Shown piece by piece: positions 7,038-15,338 of a stretch of DNA of 52,862 nucleotides. Source of the DNA: a bacterium (GTDB lineage Bacteria; Patescibacteriota; Minisyncoccia; Phycocordibacterales; Phycocordibacteraceae); contig JAHFML010000003.1 in assembly GCA_023269085.1 (NCBI GenBank), forward strand, positions 1 through 52,862, in the 5' to 3' direction. The number at the start of each line of letters is the position of its first letter. Position 1 is the first letter of the stretch. The notes beneath the pieces were generated by a model that was not told the DNA's origin, made no database searches, and saw only the letters and a list, made by a program, of their open reading frames with translations. Made by a program: the position numbers and the translations under genes.

Positions 7038-8021
7038 ATGACGACGAAGAAACCAAAAGAGATGGTCATCTATCAGGCGAAGAACGGCGCTATCGAGTTC
7101 CGCGGCGACTTGTCGCGCGAGACGCTCTGGGCGACACAGGCGCAGATTGCCGACGCTTTTGAAGTTGACGTTCGAACCGTGAACGAGCACGTCAAGAATA
7201 TCTTGAAAACGAATGAGCTCGCAGAGACGGCAACTGTCCGGAATTTCCGGATAGTTCAAACAGAAGGGAAACGCGAGATTGAGCGCGACTTGAAGCACTA
7301 CAACCTCGACATGATCCTCTCGGTCGGATACCGCGTGAACAGCAAGAAGGCAACCACATTCCGCCAGTGGGCGACGAAAACTTTGCGTGAGCACATCACG
7401 CGCGGCTACACCCTCAACCGGAAGCGCATCGCGCGCAACTATGACGCGTTCATGACGGCGGTCGCCGACATTCAGGCGCTCCTGCCTGCGCAGGTGGTGC
7501 TCGACCCGAAGGAGGTGCTCGAGATCGTGAAGGAATTCGCGAGCACCTGGGTCTCGCTCGACGCCTACGACAAAGAGTCGCTCACGATCATCGGCTCGAC
7601 CAAGCGAGCGGTGAAGCTCACGGGCGCAGAACTCTCGGCGGCTATCGAGAACTTCCGCGGTGAGCTCATGGTGAGAGGCGAGGCGACCGAGATATTTGCC
7701 CAAGAGCGAAGCGCGGGAAGTATCGAAGGCATTGTCGGGAATGTCATGCAGGCCTTCGGCGGGAAGCAGGTGTATCCGACGCTCGAAGAGAAGGCCGCGC
7801 ACTTGCTCTACTTCATGGTGAAGAATCACCCCTTCACCGACGGAAACAAGCGCTCGGGCGCGTTCGCTTTCGTCTGGTTCTTGCGCAAGACGAAGAGCAA
7901 GGGGAGCCGCAATGTGAACGCCGCGGCGCTCACCGCGCTCACGCTCCTCATCGCCGAGAGCGACCCGCACAAGAAGGAGCAGATGGTCGCACTCGTGACG
8001 CAGATGCTCGCGCGGCCGTAA
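7038..8021 (+). CDS. RhuM-like protein with Fic/Doc domain
   Basis: The 327-aa protein starts with a RhuM-like region (residues about 8-140: LWATQAQIADAFEVDVRTVN, then YNLDMILSVGYRVNSKKAT and FRQWATKTLREH). It ends with a Fic/Doc fold whose signature HPFTDGNKRSG begins at His264. Fic proteins transfer AMP or phosphate to target proteins; the GNKR form is closer to Doc-type toxins than to the GNGR of typical AMP transferases. No inhibitory antitoxin gene is adjacent. TATACT ends eight bases before the ATG. Likely a toxin or stress modulator with a built-in DNA-binding part. Confidence 0.85.
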   Translation: MTTKKPKEMVIYQAKNGAIEFRGDLSRETLWATQAQIADAFEVDVRTVNEHVKNILKTNELAETATVRNFRIVQTEGKREIERDLKHYNLDMILSVGYRVNSKKATTFRQWATKTLREHITRGYTLNRKRIARNYDAFMTAVADIQALLPAQVVLDPKEVLEIVKEFASTWVSLDAYDKESLTIIGSTKRAVKLTGAELSAAIENFRGELMVRGEATEIFAQERSAGSIEGIVGNVMQAFGGKQVYPTLEEKAAHLLYFMVKNHPFTDGNKRSGAFAFVWFLRKTKSKGSRNVNAAALTALTLLIAESDPHKKEQMVALVTQMLARP

Positions 8022-8054
8022 TCGGCCGCGGGTGGCGCGTGGATTACACAAAAC

Positions 8055-8083
8055 TTGCATGTTTTGACAAGGCGTGGTAGGGT
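8055..8083 (+). promoter_or_regulatory. rpsO promoter
   Basis: TTGCAT (8055-8060), a 17-base spacer and TAGGGT (8078-8083). The ATG follows ten bases after the -10 box, leaving a leader of only a few bases. A perfect TTGACA at 8064-8069 lies in the spacer but has no -10 partner at the right distance. Confidence 0.5.
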
Positions 8084-8093
8084 GGGGAAGTCT

Positions 8094-8360
8094 ATGCTTA
8101 CAACCAAGAAAAAGGCGACGGTTATCAAGACCGTCGCGATACATGATACGGACACCGGCTCGGCCGATGTGCAGGTCGCGTTGCTCAGCAAGCAGATCGA
8201 TGCGCTCGCGAAGCACCTGAAGGTGAACCCGAAGGACTTCCATTCTCGTCGCGGCCTCTTGCAGATGGTCGCCGATCGCCGGTCGCACTTGCGCTATCTC
8301 GAGACGAACAACAAGCGCCGCTACAACGCGCTTATCAAGAAGCTTGGGTTGAAGAAGTAA
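8094..8360 (+). CDS. rpsO: 30S ribosomal protein S15
   Basis: S15 binds 16S rRNA helices 20 to 22 early in small-subunit assembly. The 88-aa product has the usual length and the conserved stretches DTGSADVQVALLSKQIDAL, HSRRGLLQMVADRR and LRYLETNNKRRYNALIKKLG. An upstream in-frame ATG at 8055 would lie inside the promoter, so 8094 is taken as the start. There is no Shine-Dalgarno site. The gene stands alone with its own promoter and a strong terminator; the usual neighbour pnp is not in this window. Confidence 0.97.
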   Translation: MLTTKKKATVIKTVAIHDTDTGSADVQVALLSKQIDALAKHLKVNPKDFHSRRGLLQMVADRRSHLRYLETNNKRRYNALIKKLGLKK

Positions 8361-8385
8361 CACGCGCCCCGCAGGGGCGCGTGTT
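8361..8385 (+). terminator. rpsO terminator
   Basis: CACGCGCCCC pairs with GGGGCGCGTG around GCA directly after the rpsO stop, with only two T residues following. Confidence 0.65.
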
Positions 8386-8433
8386 AGTATAGATAAGGAT
8401 TTTATTATTTCGTTTTCATAAGCATTTATTTTT

Positions 8434-8949
8434 ATGGCAGTTATCAAGCATCCGGCCCAGCGTGTGGGCGTATTTATCGACACGCAAAACTTGTATCACA
8501 GCGCGAAGCATCTCTATAAGGCGCGGGTCAACTTCGGCGCTATTCTCGAAGAAGCCGTCGGCGGCCGCGTCCTCGTGCGCGCTATCGCGTATGTCATCTC
8601 GACCGAGAGCGGCGAAGAAAAGAATTTCTTCGAGGCGCTTACGAAGATGGGCATCGAGACTAAGGTGAAGGACTTGCAGATCTTCGCCGATGGCGCGAAG
8701 AAGGCCGACTGGGACGTGGGGCTCGCTATCGACGCGGTGAAGCTCGCGCCGAAGCTCGACACGGTCGTCATCGTCTCGGGCGACGGCGACTTCGTGCCGC
8801 TCATCGAGTATCTCGATATGCACGAAGGGTGCCAGGTCGAGGTTATCTCCTTCGGCAAGTCCTCATCGGCAAAGCTCAAAGAGGCCGCGCACGCCTTCAC
8901 CGACATGAGCGATGATCCGCACCGCTTTATCATCTCGGGACGAGGATAA
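8434..8949 (+). CDS. NYN domain protein (LabA/DUF88 type)
   Basis: The 171-aa protein is a single NYN domain of the PIN-like nuclease fold. The acidic metal-binding motifs are visible: FIDTQNLY near residue 15, WDVGLAIDA near 90 and the SGDGDFVPLIEYL motif near 110. Such proteins are thought to cut RNA. The AT-rich stretch upstream (8386-8433) has no clear Shine-Dalgarno site. It is transcribed alone between the rpsO terminator and the next promoter. The substrate cannot be deduced from context. Confidence 0.85.
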   Translation: MAVIKHPAQRVGVFIDTQNLYHSAKHLYKARVNFGAILEEAVGGRVLVRAIAYVISTESGEEKNFFEALTKMGIETKVKDLQIFADGAKKADWDVGLAIDAVKLAPKLDTVVIVSGDGDFVPLIEYLDMHEGCQVEVISFGKSSSAKLKEAAHAFTDMSDDPHRFIISGRG

Positions 8950-8988
8950 TCGTTCGCGCGCCGGTGCGAGTGCGGTACTATAAGAGTG

Positions 8989-10173
8989 ATGAAGGATATC
9001 GCTCAAGCGGTGCTCGCACAGAACAATCAGCAAGCGAAGTATATTCGCACCTTTGACAGCGATGTGCAGACGCTCAAGGAAGGCGGGATGCCCGAACTCA
9101 CGCCTTTTCGCGAGCCAGAAGCCGCCGCGCCGGCAGAGATGGTGCCGGTCATGCCTATGGAATCGGTTGAGCCGACGTTCGAACCGATACTTATACAAAA
9201 AGAACCGGAACAACTAGCGACACCAGCAGAGGTTCCGGCCTTGCTCATCCCTCCAACGTCGCCTCTCCCGAGCGAGCCGACTCTGCCGCCCGTGCGCGAG
9301 CCAGAGCTCGCGCCAATCAAGACCTATGGCGGTGACTTCCAGGATCGGATGGACGATTTGCGCGCTTCACCGGTAACGGTCCTTGCGGCTGAACAAGATG
9401 CGCGGCCGGCGCCGTCTGCGGCGCCGGAGGATTTCACTCTCCCGCAAGAGAAGACGAATCCGTGGCCGATCGTTATCGGCGGCATCCTGCTTATCGCGGG
9501 CGGTGGCGCGGTGTTTGCGGCCTATTTGCATTACCGGGTCACATCAGCACCGGTCGTGGTGGCGCCGGGTATGTCAGCTCCGATATTCTTCGATGCTACC
9601 GAGCAGATGAGTGGTTCTGGAGCGAAACTTGCTCAGGCGATCGTGGCTTCGGTGGCGAAGCCATTGCCGAGAGGCACGGTGCGCCTGCTCTCGCTCGGCG
9701 AGAGCGCGACGACGAGCGTCTTCGCGTCGCTTGCGCTCCGCGCACCTGGTCTTCTTGCGCGCAATATCGATAAGGCGGGCGGCATGGCTGGTGTCGTGAG
9801 CGTGAGTACCGAACAAAGCCCATTTTTCATATTGATCGCCGACTCCTATAGCGCGACCTTCTCGGGGATGCTCTCTTGGGAGGTGCGGATGCCGAGCGAT
9901 ATGATGCTCATATTTCCTGCCTATGCGAATTCGCAGACCTCGACCTCGACGGTCGTGATGACGCCCGCTAAATTAGCAGGATCTGTCCCCGGACCGAAGC
10001 CAAGCTTCCGCGATGAGGTGATTGCGAATCATGATGTACGAGTGTACCGCGACGAAGTTGGCCGAAGCGTGCTCCTCTACGGGTATTGGAATGAGACAAC
10101 GCTCGTTATCGCTCGCGATCCTGCGGCGTTCGTCGCTCTGCTCGATCGTTTGGCGACATCGCATACGCGCTAG
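8989..10173 (+). CDS. Single-pass membrane protein with Pro-rich cytoplasmic part
   Basis: I do not recognise a named family. A short N-terminal helix is followed by a Pro, Glu and Ala-rich low-complexity region (residues about 40-155), then one membrane helix (about 158-182: WPIVIGGILLIAGGGAVFAA), and a C-terminal domain of about 200 residues outside the membrane. The start at 8989 is chosen over the GTG at 8986; TACTAT ends seven bases before it. The layout, with a charged flexible cytoplasmic arm and a folded outer domain, suggests an envelope or assembly role. It precedes a TraR/DksA gene that has its own promoter. Confidence 0.7.
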   Translation: MKDIAQAVLAQNNQQAKYIRTFDSDVQTLKEGGMPELTPFREPEAAAPAEMVPVMPMESVEPTFEPILIQKEPEQLATPAEVPALLIPPTSPLPSEPTLPPVREPELAPIKTYGGDFQDRMDDLRASPVTVLAAEQDARPAPSAAPEDFTLPQEKTNPWPIVIGGILLIAGGGAVFAAYLHYRVTSAPVVVAPGMSAPIFFDATEQMSGSGAKLAQAIVASVAKPLPRGTVRLLSLGESATTSVFASLALRAPGLLARNIDKAGGMAGVVSVSTEQSPFFILIADSYSATFSGMLSWEVRMPSDMMLIFPAYANSQTSTSTVVMTPAKLAGSVPGPKPSFRDEVIANHDVRVYRDEVGRSVLLYGYWNETTLVIARDPAAFVALLDRLATSHTR

Positions 10174-10196
10174 CGCGTATCTGCTATCATGCTCCT

Positions 10197-10544
10197 ATGA
10201 ACACAGAACAACAAAGACAAAAGCTCATCGAAGAAAGACAGAATCTCGAGTCCGAGATGGGGAAGATCGGCAGGAAGAATCCGTCTGTCCCGAACGATTG
10301 GGAGCCGACCGCAGGCGACGTCGGACAAGAAGCCGATCCGATCGATCAGGCAGAGCTCGTGACGGAGCTCGAGACCTCGTCGGCTATATTTACCGATCTT
10401 GAGGTGCGCTATGATCAGGTGCTCGCCGCGCTCGCGAAAATCGAGAAGGGGGCGTATGGCGTGTGCGAGACCTGCGGGAAGCCGGTTGAAGAAGCGCGGC
10501 TCGCGGTCGACCCGGCGGCACCGACCTGTATCGAGCATAAATAA
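10197..10544 (+). CDS. TraR/DksA family zinc-finger protein
   Basis: The 115-aa protein has a helical N-terminal half and a C-terminal DksA/TraR zinc ribbon (CETCGKPV, later CIEH). The fourth ligand appears to be His instead of the usual Cys. Family members bind RNA polymerase through the secondary channel and change promoter responses, often with ppGpp. A DxxDxA-like acidic tip is not obvious; [10 protein letters not shown] (around residue 46) may correspond to it. TATCAT ends exactly six bases before the ATG, so the mRNA is probably leaderless. comM starts five bases after its stop and is probably co-transcribed. Confidence 0.85.
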   Translation: MNTEQQRQKLIEERQNLESEMGKIGRKNPSVPNDWEPTAGDVGQEADPIDQAELVTELETSSAIFTDLEVRYDQVLAALAKIEKGAYGVCETCGKPVEEARLAVDPAAPTCIEHK

Positions 10545-10548
10545 TCAT

Positions 10549-12114
10549 ATGACCGCGCCCGCGCCGAAGTCAGCAGCGGAACGCGCGCAAGAATTACCAA
10601 AACACGGCTACGCGAAGACGCTTGCCGCCCAGCCGGTCGGCTCGCAAGCGGAGCTGGTCGTCGTCGAGGCCGACCTCACGCGCGGTCTCCACAACTTCGC
10701 CGTCGTCGGGCTCGCCGACAAGGCGGTCGATGAGGCGCGCGACAGGGTGAGCGCGGCGATACGCCACTCGGGCTACAAGCCGCCGAAGCAACAGAACAAG
10801 CGCATCGTCCTCTCACTCTCGCCGGCCGACTTGAAGAAGGAAGGCTCGCACTATGACCTCGCGCTCGCGGTCGCCTATCTCATCGCCGCGGGCGACCTCG
10901 AACCTCGCGTTGAGGGGATGCTCTTTATCGGCGAGCTCGCGCTCGACGGCGCGCTACGCGGCGTGCGCGGCGTCTTGCCGCAGGTTCTCGCCGCGAAACG
11001 ACACGGCGTGAAGTCGATTTTTGTACCACAAAAGAATGCTGAAGAAGCGTTGCTCGCTGAGGGCGTCGCTATCTATGCGCCCGCGACGCTCGCCGAGCTC
11101 ATGGCGCACCTGAAGGGCGAGAAGCCCTTGCCGCGGCTTGTGCGCGATCGGAAGATCCCGCCGCCGCCGCTCGCCCTCGATCTCGCAGAAGTGAAAGGGC
11201 AGGAGAGCGCGAAGCGCGCGCTCGAGATAGCGGCGGCCGGCCGGCATAATATCGTCTTCTACGGCCCGCCCGGCACCGGCAAGACGATGCTCGCTCGCGC
11301 GCTCGCGGGCATTCTCCCGCCCCTCACGAGCGACGAGATGCTTGAGGTGACGGCGATACATTCGACCGCAGGCTTGCTCGGGAATGGCGAAGCCGTGCAT
11401 TGGCCGCCCTTCAGAGCGCCGCACCACTCGGTCTCGCATGTGGCGATCGTTGGTGGGGGGACCTTCCCCAAGGCGGGTGAGGTGACGCTCGCGCACAAAG
11501 GCGTCCTCTTCCTTGATGAGTTCCCCGAGTTTGAATCAAGGGTACTCGAAGCGCTTCGCCAACCGCTCGAGGATAAAATAGTGACGGTCTCGCGGGCGCG
11601 AGCGACGATCACCTTCCCCGCCGACTGCATGATTGTCGCGGCGATGAATCCGGCGGACACGCTCTCGACAGACGCGCGGACGGCAGTCCGCGCGGCAGAG
11701 AAGCAAGCGCGTCGTATCTCACGACCGATTGTAGACCGACTCGATCTCTGGATCGAGGTACCGCTCGTCCCGCACGACACACTCGCGAAGCTCTCGACCG
11801 GCGAATCGTCGGTGAAGGTGCGCGAGCGCGTGGTCGCGGCGCGACTACGCGCCGCGAAACGCATCGGCAAGAGCGGAGCGACTAATGCGGCGCTTTCTGG
11901 TCGCGAGCTAGATGAGAAGGGTAATTTTAGTATCGCGGCACGAGAAGCGTTGACTGCCGCCGCCGTGCGCATGAATCTCTCGCCGCGCTCCTACCACCGC
12001 ACGATGCGCGTCGCGCGCACCATCGCCGACCTCGCTGGCGCCGACATCGTAACGCCCGCCTTCATCCACGAGGCGCTCCAGTACCGCCCTCGTGGCCTTT
12101 TCGGTTTTGAATAA
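10549..12114 (+). CDS. comM: ComM/YifB family AAA+ ATPase
   Basis: This 521-aa protein is a YifB/ComM helicase, an AAA+ motor that drives branch migration during natural transformation. It has the N-terminal Lon-protease-like fold ([20 protein letters not shown]), Walker A in YGPPGTGKT, Walker B in [10 protein letters not shown], a sensor region AAMNPADT and the C-terminal ComM domain ending [12 protein letters not shown]. The ATG at 10549 lies five bases after the upstream stop; the longer frame would overlap the dksA-like gene. With comF and pilM in the same window it fits the DNA-uptake ability known in this group. A decayed copy of its last codons lies at 14018-14080. Confidence 0.93.
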   Translation: MTAPAPKSAAERAQELPKHGYAKTLAAQPVGSQAELVVVEADLTRGLHNFAVVGLADKAVDEARDRVSAAIRHSGYKPPKQQNKRIVLSLSPADLKKEGSHYDLALAVAYLIAAGDLEPRVEGMLFIGELALDGALRGVRGVLPQVLAAKRHGVKSIFVPQKNAEEALLAEGVAIYAPATLAELMAHLKGEKPLPRLVRDRKIPPPPLALDLAEVKGQESAKRALEIAAAGRHNIVFYGPPGTGKTMLARALAGILPPLTSDEMLEVTAIHSTAGLLGNGEAVHWPPFRAPHHSVSHVAIVGGGTFPKAGEVTLAHKGVLFLDEFPEFESRVLEALRQPLEDKIVTVSRARATITFPADCMIVAAMNPADTLSTDARTAVRAAEKQARRISRPIVDRLDLWIEVPLVPHDTLAKLSTGESSVKVRERVVAARLRAAKRIGKSGATNAALSGRELDEKGNFSIAAREALTAAAVRMNLSPRSYHRTMRVARTIADLAGADIVTPAFIHEALQYRPRGLFGFE

Positions 12115-12160
12115 AACAAAATACAAACGCATGGCGAGAGTGTGAATGTCTGATATTCAC

Positions 12161-12199
12161 AGAAACAAATACAGCGCCGAAGGCGCCGTATTTGTTTCT
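12161..12199 (+). terminator. comM terminator
   Basis: A long stem pairs AGAAACAAATAC and GCGCC with their complements around GAAG, leaving one unpaired A. A smaller GTGAAT/ATTCAC hairpin lies just before it (12142-12160). Confidence 0.7.
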
Positions 12200-12204
12200 G
12201 CCCA

Positions 12205-12300
12205 ATAACCGTGAAAAGGTATGTATTTTATACACTTTTTCACGGTTATATTGCTATAATAGTGAAAAGGTGCTAATATTCTTGTATATTTAACGGTTAT
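12205..12300 (+). promoter_or_regulatory. Fic gene promoter with repeated operator sites
   Basis: ATAACCGTGAAAA (12205-12217) and its perfect complement (12237-12249) form a large inverted repeat. A TATAAT box follows (12255-12260), overlapped by another GTGAAAAGG half-site (12262-12270) and an AACGGTTAT half-site (12292-12300) just before the gene. The arrangement looks like an autorepressor binding array. The -35 box is unclear. Confidence 0.65.
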
Positions 12301-12303
12301 TAT

Positions 12304-13182
12304 ATGTCGCGGACACTTCAAGCATACAAGACGATTACGACCCTTCGGGAGCGATACAGCACACTTAAAATCGGACAGGAAAGCCTTCTCGCCGTACTCG
12401 CGGAAGCAGAGATTCCAGAGCAGGTTTACAACTCAAATGCTATTGAAAACTCAACGCTTACGCTCGAGGAGACCGAAAAGATTCTCATACAGATTGATCT
12501 TGACCGGTATATTTCCGAACGGGAGTTATTTGAAACAAAAAATCTCGCGCGCGTGATGGTGTATATCGGTCACACGGCACACGAAAAACCACTGACATTG
12601 GGAATAACCACGCTTCTCCATAAGATGCTTATTGCAAACATTCGGGATGATATCGCTGGGCGTTTTCGTGAAGAGAGCGAGTGGGTACGCGTGGGGAATT
12701 ACATTGCGGCGGATCCCAAGGATGTAGTACGCCTCGTGACTCGGGCGCTCTCGATGTACGAGAGTACGCCACAAGAGCACATCGTACGGCGAGTCGCGCG
12801 ATTCCACCTCACTTTTGAGCGTATACATCCGTTTGTGGACGGCAATGGTCGTATTGGGCGCGTTATCAACAATTATCTCCTCTTGCGCGACGGATATGTT
12901 CCGATCAACATCGCGTTCATCGATCGTGCGCTGTACTATGAAGCGTTCAAGGAGTTTGACAGAAATGGTCAAACAGACATCATGGAGGGTATCGTGGCAC
13001 GAGCCATCACTATGAGTTATCATAAACGACTCGCGTACCTAGAGCATCAGGAAATCATTTCAATTGCCGAGTATGCGCATCGTACGAAGACATCCCATCA
13101 AAATCTTCTCAATAAAGCCAAGCGTCAAACGATTCCTGCATTCCTCGAAAAGGGCACATGGAAAATTGGGATAGCACGATGA
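12304..13182 (+). CDS. Class II Fic protein with C-terminal DNA-binding-like domain
   Basis: The 292-aa protein carries the complete Fic active site HPFVDGNGRIGR starting at His175, the form typical of AMP transferases that modify Ser, Thr or Tyr in target proteins. The inhibitory motif [ST]xxxE[GN] is present in the N-terminal part as Ser44 to Asn49 (SNAIEN), which marks a class II self-inhibited enzyme. The last 50 residues (IISIAEYAHRTKTSHQNLLN) look like a small helix-turn-helix. Together with repeated operator sites upstream this points to autoregulation. The target protein is unknown. Confidence 0.88.
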   Translation: MSRTLQAYKTITTLRERYSTLKIGQESLLAVLAEAEIPEQVYNSNAIENSTLTLEETEKILIQIDLDRYISERELFETKNLARVMVYIGHTAHEKPLTLGITTLLHKMLIANIRDDIAGRFREESEWVRVGNYIAADPKDVVRLVTRALSMYESTPQEHIVRRVARFHLTFERIHPFVDGNGRIGRVINNYLLLRDGYVPINIAFIDRALYYEAFKEFDRNGQTDIMEGIVARAITMSYHKRLAYLEHQEIISIAEYAHRTKTSHQNLLNKAKRQTIPAFLEKGTWKIGIAR

Positions 13183-13199
13183 TACTGTGCATAACCCCC

Positions 13200-13231
13200 T
13201 TTACCAACCCATCGGGGGGGGGGGCTACTCT
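13200..13231 (+). promoter_or_regulatory. Poly-G spacer promoter, fibre locus 1
   Basis: TTTACC (13200-13205), AACCCATC, eleven G (13214-13224), one C, then TACTCT (13226-13231). The spacer is 20 bases, which is too long for a normal sigma70 promoter, so this locus may be OFF in the sequenced genome. About 34 bases separate the -10 box from the ATG. Confidence 0.6.
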
Positions 13232-13265
13232 AAAGGCACAATCTTTATAAACATACCCACACACA

Positions 13266-13880
13266 ATGAAAGACCTCATCCGTTCTACAATCAAACTAAC
13301 AGCAGCATCCTCTCTAACCCTCCTAGCTTTCTATGCTATCAATGCTCAAGCACAATCAGCTTGGACTCCTCCCTCGTCAACACCACCAGCAGGCAATGTA
13401 GCAGGACCTCTCACAGTCTCTTCTACAGGTCAGAGCAAAGCAGGCAACCTTATGTTGAATACAGATGGTGCTCTTGCTAATGGTCTTATTGTTGCCGCTG
13501 GCAAGGTTGGTATAGGGACGCTGACTCCTACACAAGCATTGGATGTGAGTGGCAAGATCAGAATGGCAACACAGACCGCCACTGCAGATGCCGCGGATAT
13601 CGTCGCGACGAAGGGGTATGTGGACGGGAAGGTCCCAAATGGAGTTTGCCCAAGCGGTCAGTTTGTGACAGGAATTTCTAATGGAATTATTCAATGTGCT
13701 CCTTCTGGCGGAAACCAAATCGTAGGAGGGTGTGACCAAGCGACTATATTCGGATCGAACTGTTGGGGTGGTGCTGATGGTGGCAGATATGCGAATTGTC
13801 CAACAGGTTCAACTCCTCATATTATGGGCGGTAGTAGTAATGATGGCGCTATATTTACTTATTTCTATTGTACGCGATAG
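13266..13880 (+). CDS. Secreted fibre-like mosaic protein 1, 204 aa
   Basis: A signal peptide (LTLLAFYAINAQA then QSAW) is followed by the family's conserved stalk (GNVAGPLT, GQSKAGNLMLNTDG, ANGLIVA) up to about residue 80. A tail-fibre-like repeat follows (KVGIGTLTPTQALDVSG), then a Cys-containing head (GGCDQATIFGSNCWGG, CPTGSTPHIMGG, FYCTR). The CPTGST segment recurs in family member 4. The DNA is less GC-rich than the other three copies and its codons differ, so this copy is the oldest or came from elsewhere. Expression is probably set by the poly-G promoter. The protein is likely exported and exposed on the cell surface; no anchor is visible. Confidence 0.7.
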   Translation: MKDLIRSTIKLTAASSLTLLAFYAINAQAQSAWTPPSSTPPAGNVAGPLTVSSTGQSKAGNLMLNTDGALANGLIVAAGKVGIGTLTPTQALDVSGKIRMATQTATADAADIVATKGYVDGKVPNGVCPSGQFVTGISNGIIQCAPSGGNQIVGGCDQATIFGSNCWGGADGGRYANCPTGSTPHIMGGSSNDGAIFTYFYCTR

Positions 13881-14017
13881 GAAGGGACGTGTAGATAATT
13901 TATACACATCACACCATGAAACCGAACAGCCCGTGATAAAAAATAGTTTACATAGGACTGTCCTATGTTGTTGTAATAATGTCCTCATGAAAAGTCTAAG
14001 CCAGATTTTTATGTCCC
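13881..14017. other. Intergenic stretch without recognised gene
   Basis: This is AT-rich DNA between fibre gene 1 and the comM remnant. It contains a short palindrome (ATAGGACTGTCCTAT, about 13953-13967). I see no coding sequence or terminator in it. Confidence 0.4.
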
Positions 14018-14080
14018 ACACCAGCATTTATCCATGAAGCACTCCAGTATCGCCCGTGCGGCCTCTTCTGGTTTGAATAA
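14018..14080 (+). pseudogene. Remnant of the 3' end of a second comM
   Basis: The frame reads [20 protein letters not shown] followed by a stop, almost identical in protein to the end of ComM at 12114 ([20 protein letters not shown]). The DNA is only about three-quarters identical, with many third-position changes, so this is a diverged copy rather than a fresh duplication. It lies just beyond the Fic and fibre 1 genes, which are therefore bracketed by two comM ends. Confidence 0.7.
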
Positions 14081-14082
14081 AA

Positions 14083-15192
14083 TTATTGCGCGGTGCAGTT
14101 GGTACTCCCGACGACACAGGCACGGAGCGGGTTGGCCGCGCCGCGGACTTCGAAGTGGAGATGCGCGCCGGTCGAGAGTCCTGTCGAGCCGACATAGCCG
14201 ATCACGTCGCCCGAAGAGACGCTCTGCCCCGATGAGACAGCCGTGCGCGTCATATGGCTGTAGAGCGTTTGCGAGCCGTTGTCGTGGGTGATGACGACAT
14301 AGTTGCCGTAGCCGCCGTCCCATGCGCCAGTGCCGCGCGATATGATGACGACACCATCAGCCGCGGCGTGAATCGGTGTGCCGCGCGGCGCCGCGAGATC
14401 AACGGCGTTCCAGCCATGCGTTCCTTGGGTGACGAGCGCACCTGGGATCGGGTCGACATAGTAGCCGGGGAATGAGGCGCCGCCGCCGCCGAGGTATGGC
14501 TCATAGATCTTGCCGGATCTTTTCTTGCTCGATGGCTTCGAGACAGGAGCTTTGGGCGTCACTTCGCCGCCAGGGATGATGATGCTCGTGCCCACCGCAA
14601 GCGCGCCCGCCGTGTCGAGGCCGTTGAACTGCGCAATTTCGCCCGCGTCGGCGTTGTATCTCTTCGCCAGCGATTTGAGCGTGTCGCCCTTCACGACGGT
14701 ATGCTCCGTTCCCGAGACAGGGAGAATAATAAGAGTGTCGCCCACATGAAAATCTTTTGCACTACTCATGTTGTTCGCCCAGATAATAGTGTTTGCGGAA
14801 ACGCCGAACATGTCCGCAATTTCAGAAAGGGTGTCGCCTCGACGCACGACATAGATTGAGATGTGGTCCGATTGCGTCGAGCTCGCGACATCGGCGATGG
14901 TGCCGGCTGGTCCGGTGTGAGCGAGCACGGCATTGTCGCTCGTGGTGAGCGTGTCGCCGATACCCTTGTTCGGGTTCGGGTCGATGTTGGTGGCGGCGGC
15001 GAGCAAGGGTGTTGCCGAACTCGGCATATGTAAAGCGCTCGCCGCATCGGCGTTTGTCGAGAACGGCCAGAATGCGTCTGCCTGGTTGGGTACAGAAATT
15101 GCTGCAACAATGAGCAAAGCAAGTACGGTAGAGAGAGATGGAAGTTTGAAAGTAATGGGAAACGAAGGAAGTCGGCGGGTCAGCAAGTACAA
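14083..15192 (-). CDS. LysM and M23 peptidase (cell-wall hydrolase)
   Basis: The 369-aa protein has an N-terminal hydrophobic signal or anchor (residues about 17-40), two LysM peptidoglycan-binding repeats (about 110-155, YVVRRGDTLSEIADMFGVS; and 160-203, HTVVKGDTLKSLAKRYN), a basic linker and a C-terminal M23 metallopeptidase. The zinc ligands are visible: His and Asp in HGWNAVD, and the HLH of GAHLHFEVRG. It would cut peptide cross-links of peptidoglycan. The start is a TTG at 15192, directly after a large inverted repeat; other starts are possible because no Shine-Dalgarno site is seen. It stands alone, convergent with the comM remnant. Confidence 0.9.
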   Translation of the reverse strand: MYLLTRRLPSFPITFKLPSLSTVLALLIVAAISVPNQADAFWPFSTNADAASALHMPSSATPLLAAATNIDPNPNKGIGDTLTTSDNAVLAHTGPAGTIADVASSTQSDHISIYVVRRGDTLSEIADMFGVSANTIIWANNMSSAKDFHVGDTLIILPVSGTEHTVVKGDTLKSLAKRYNADAGEIAQFNGLDTAGALAVGTSIIIPGGEVTPKAPVSKPSSKKRSGKIYEPYLGGGGASFPGYYVDPIPGALVTQGTHGWNAVDLAAPRGTPIHAAADGVVIISRGTGAWDGGYGNYVVITHDNGSQTLYSHMTRTAVSSGQSVSSGDVIGYVGSTGLSTGAHLHFEVRGAANPLRACVVGSTNCTAQ

Positions 15193-15225
15193 AAGTAGCC
15201 TAAATACGGCGTATATAGGCTACTT
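15193..15225. promoter_or_regulatory. 33-bp inverted repeat at the LysM-M23 gene start
   Basis: Two arms of 15 bases pair with a single mismatch around the loop GGC (outer arms AAGTAGCCTA and TAGGCTACTT). On the minus strand it ends one base before the putative TTG start, and a TATATA that could serve as -10 box lies inside it. It could be an operator or an mRNA hairpin masking the start. Confidence 0.6.
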
Positions 15226-15338
15226 CTTGAAATCAGTCATGACAGTCGATACCACCGAGTATAGCCCCGTTAGATTGAGAGTCAACCGGCTCGCGAGATA
15301 GCTGTGGAGAACGCTTTTTGAGGTATATTTCAATAATT

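Noticed and set aside
8064-8069. TTGACA as the rpsO -35 box
   Set aside because: No -10 box lies at 16 to 18 bases; TTGCAT with TAGGGT at 17 bases fits better.
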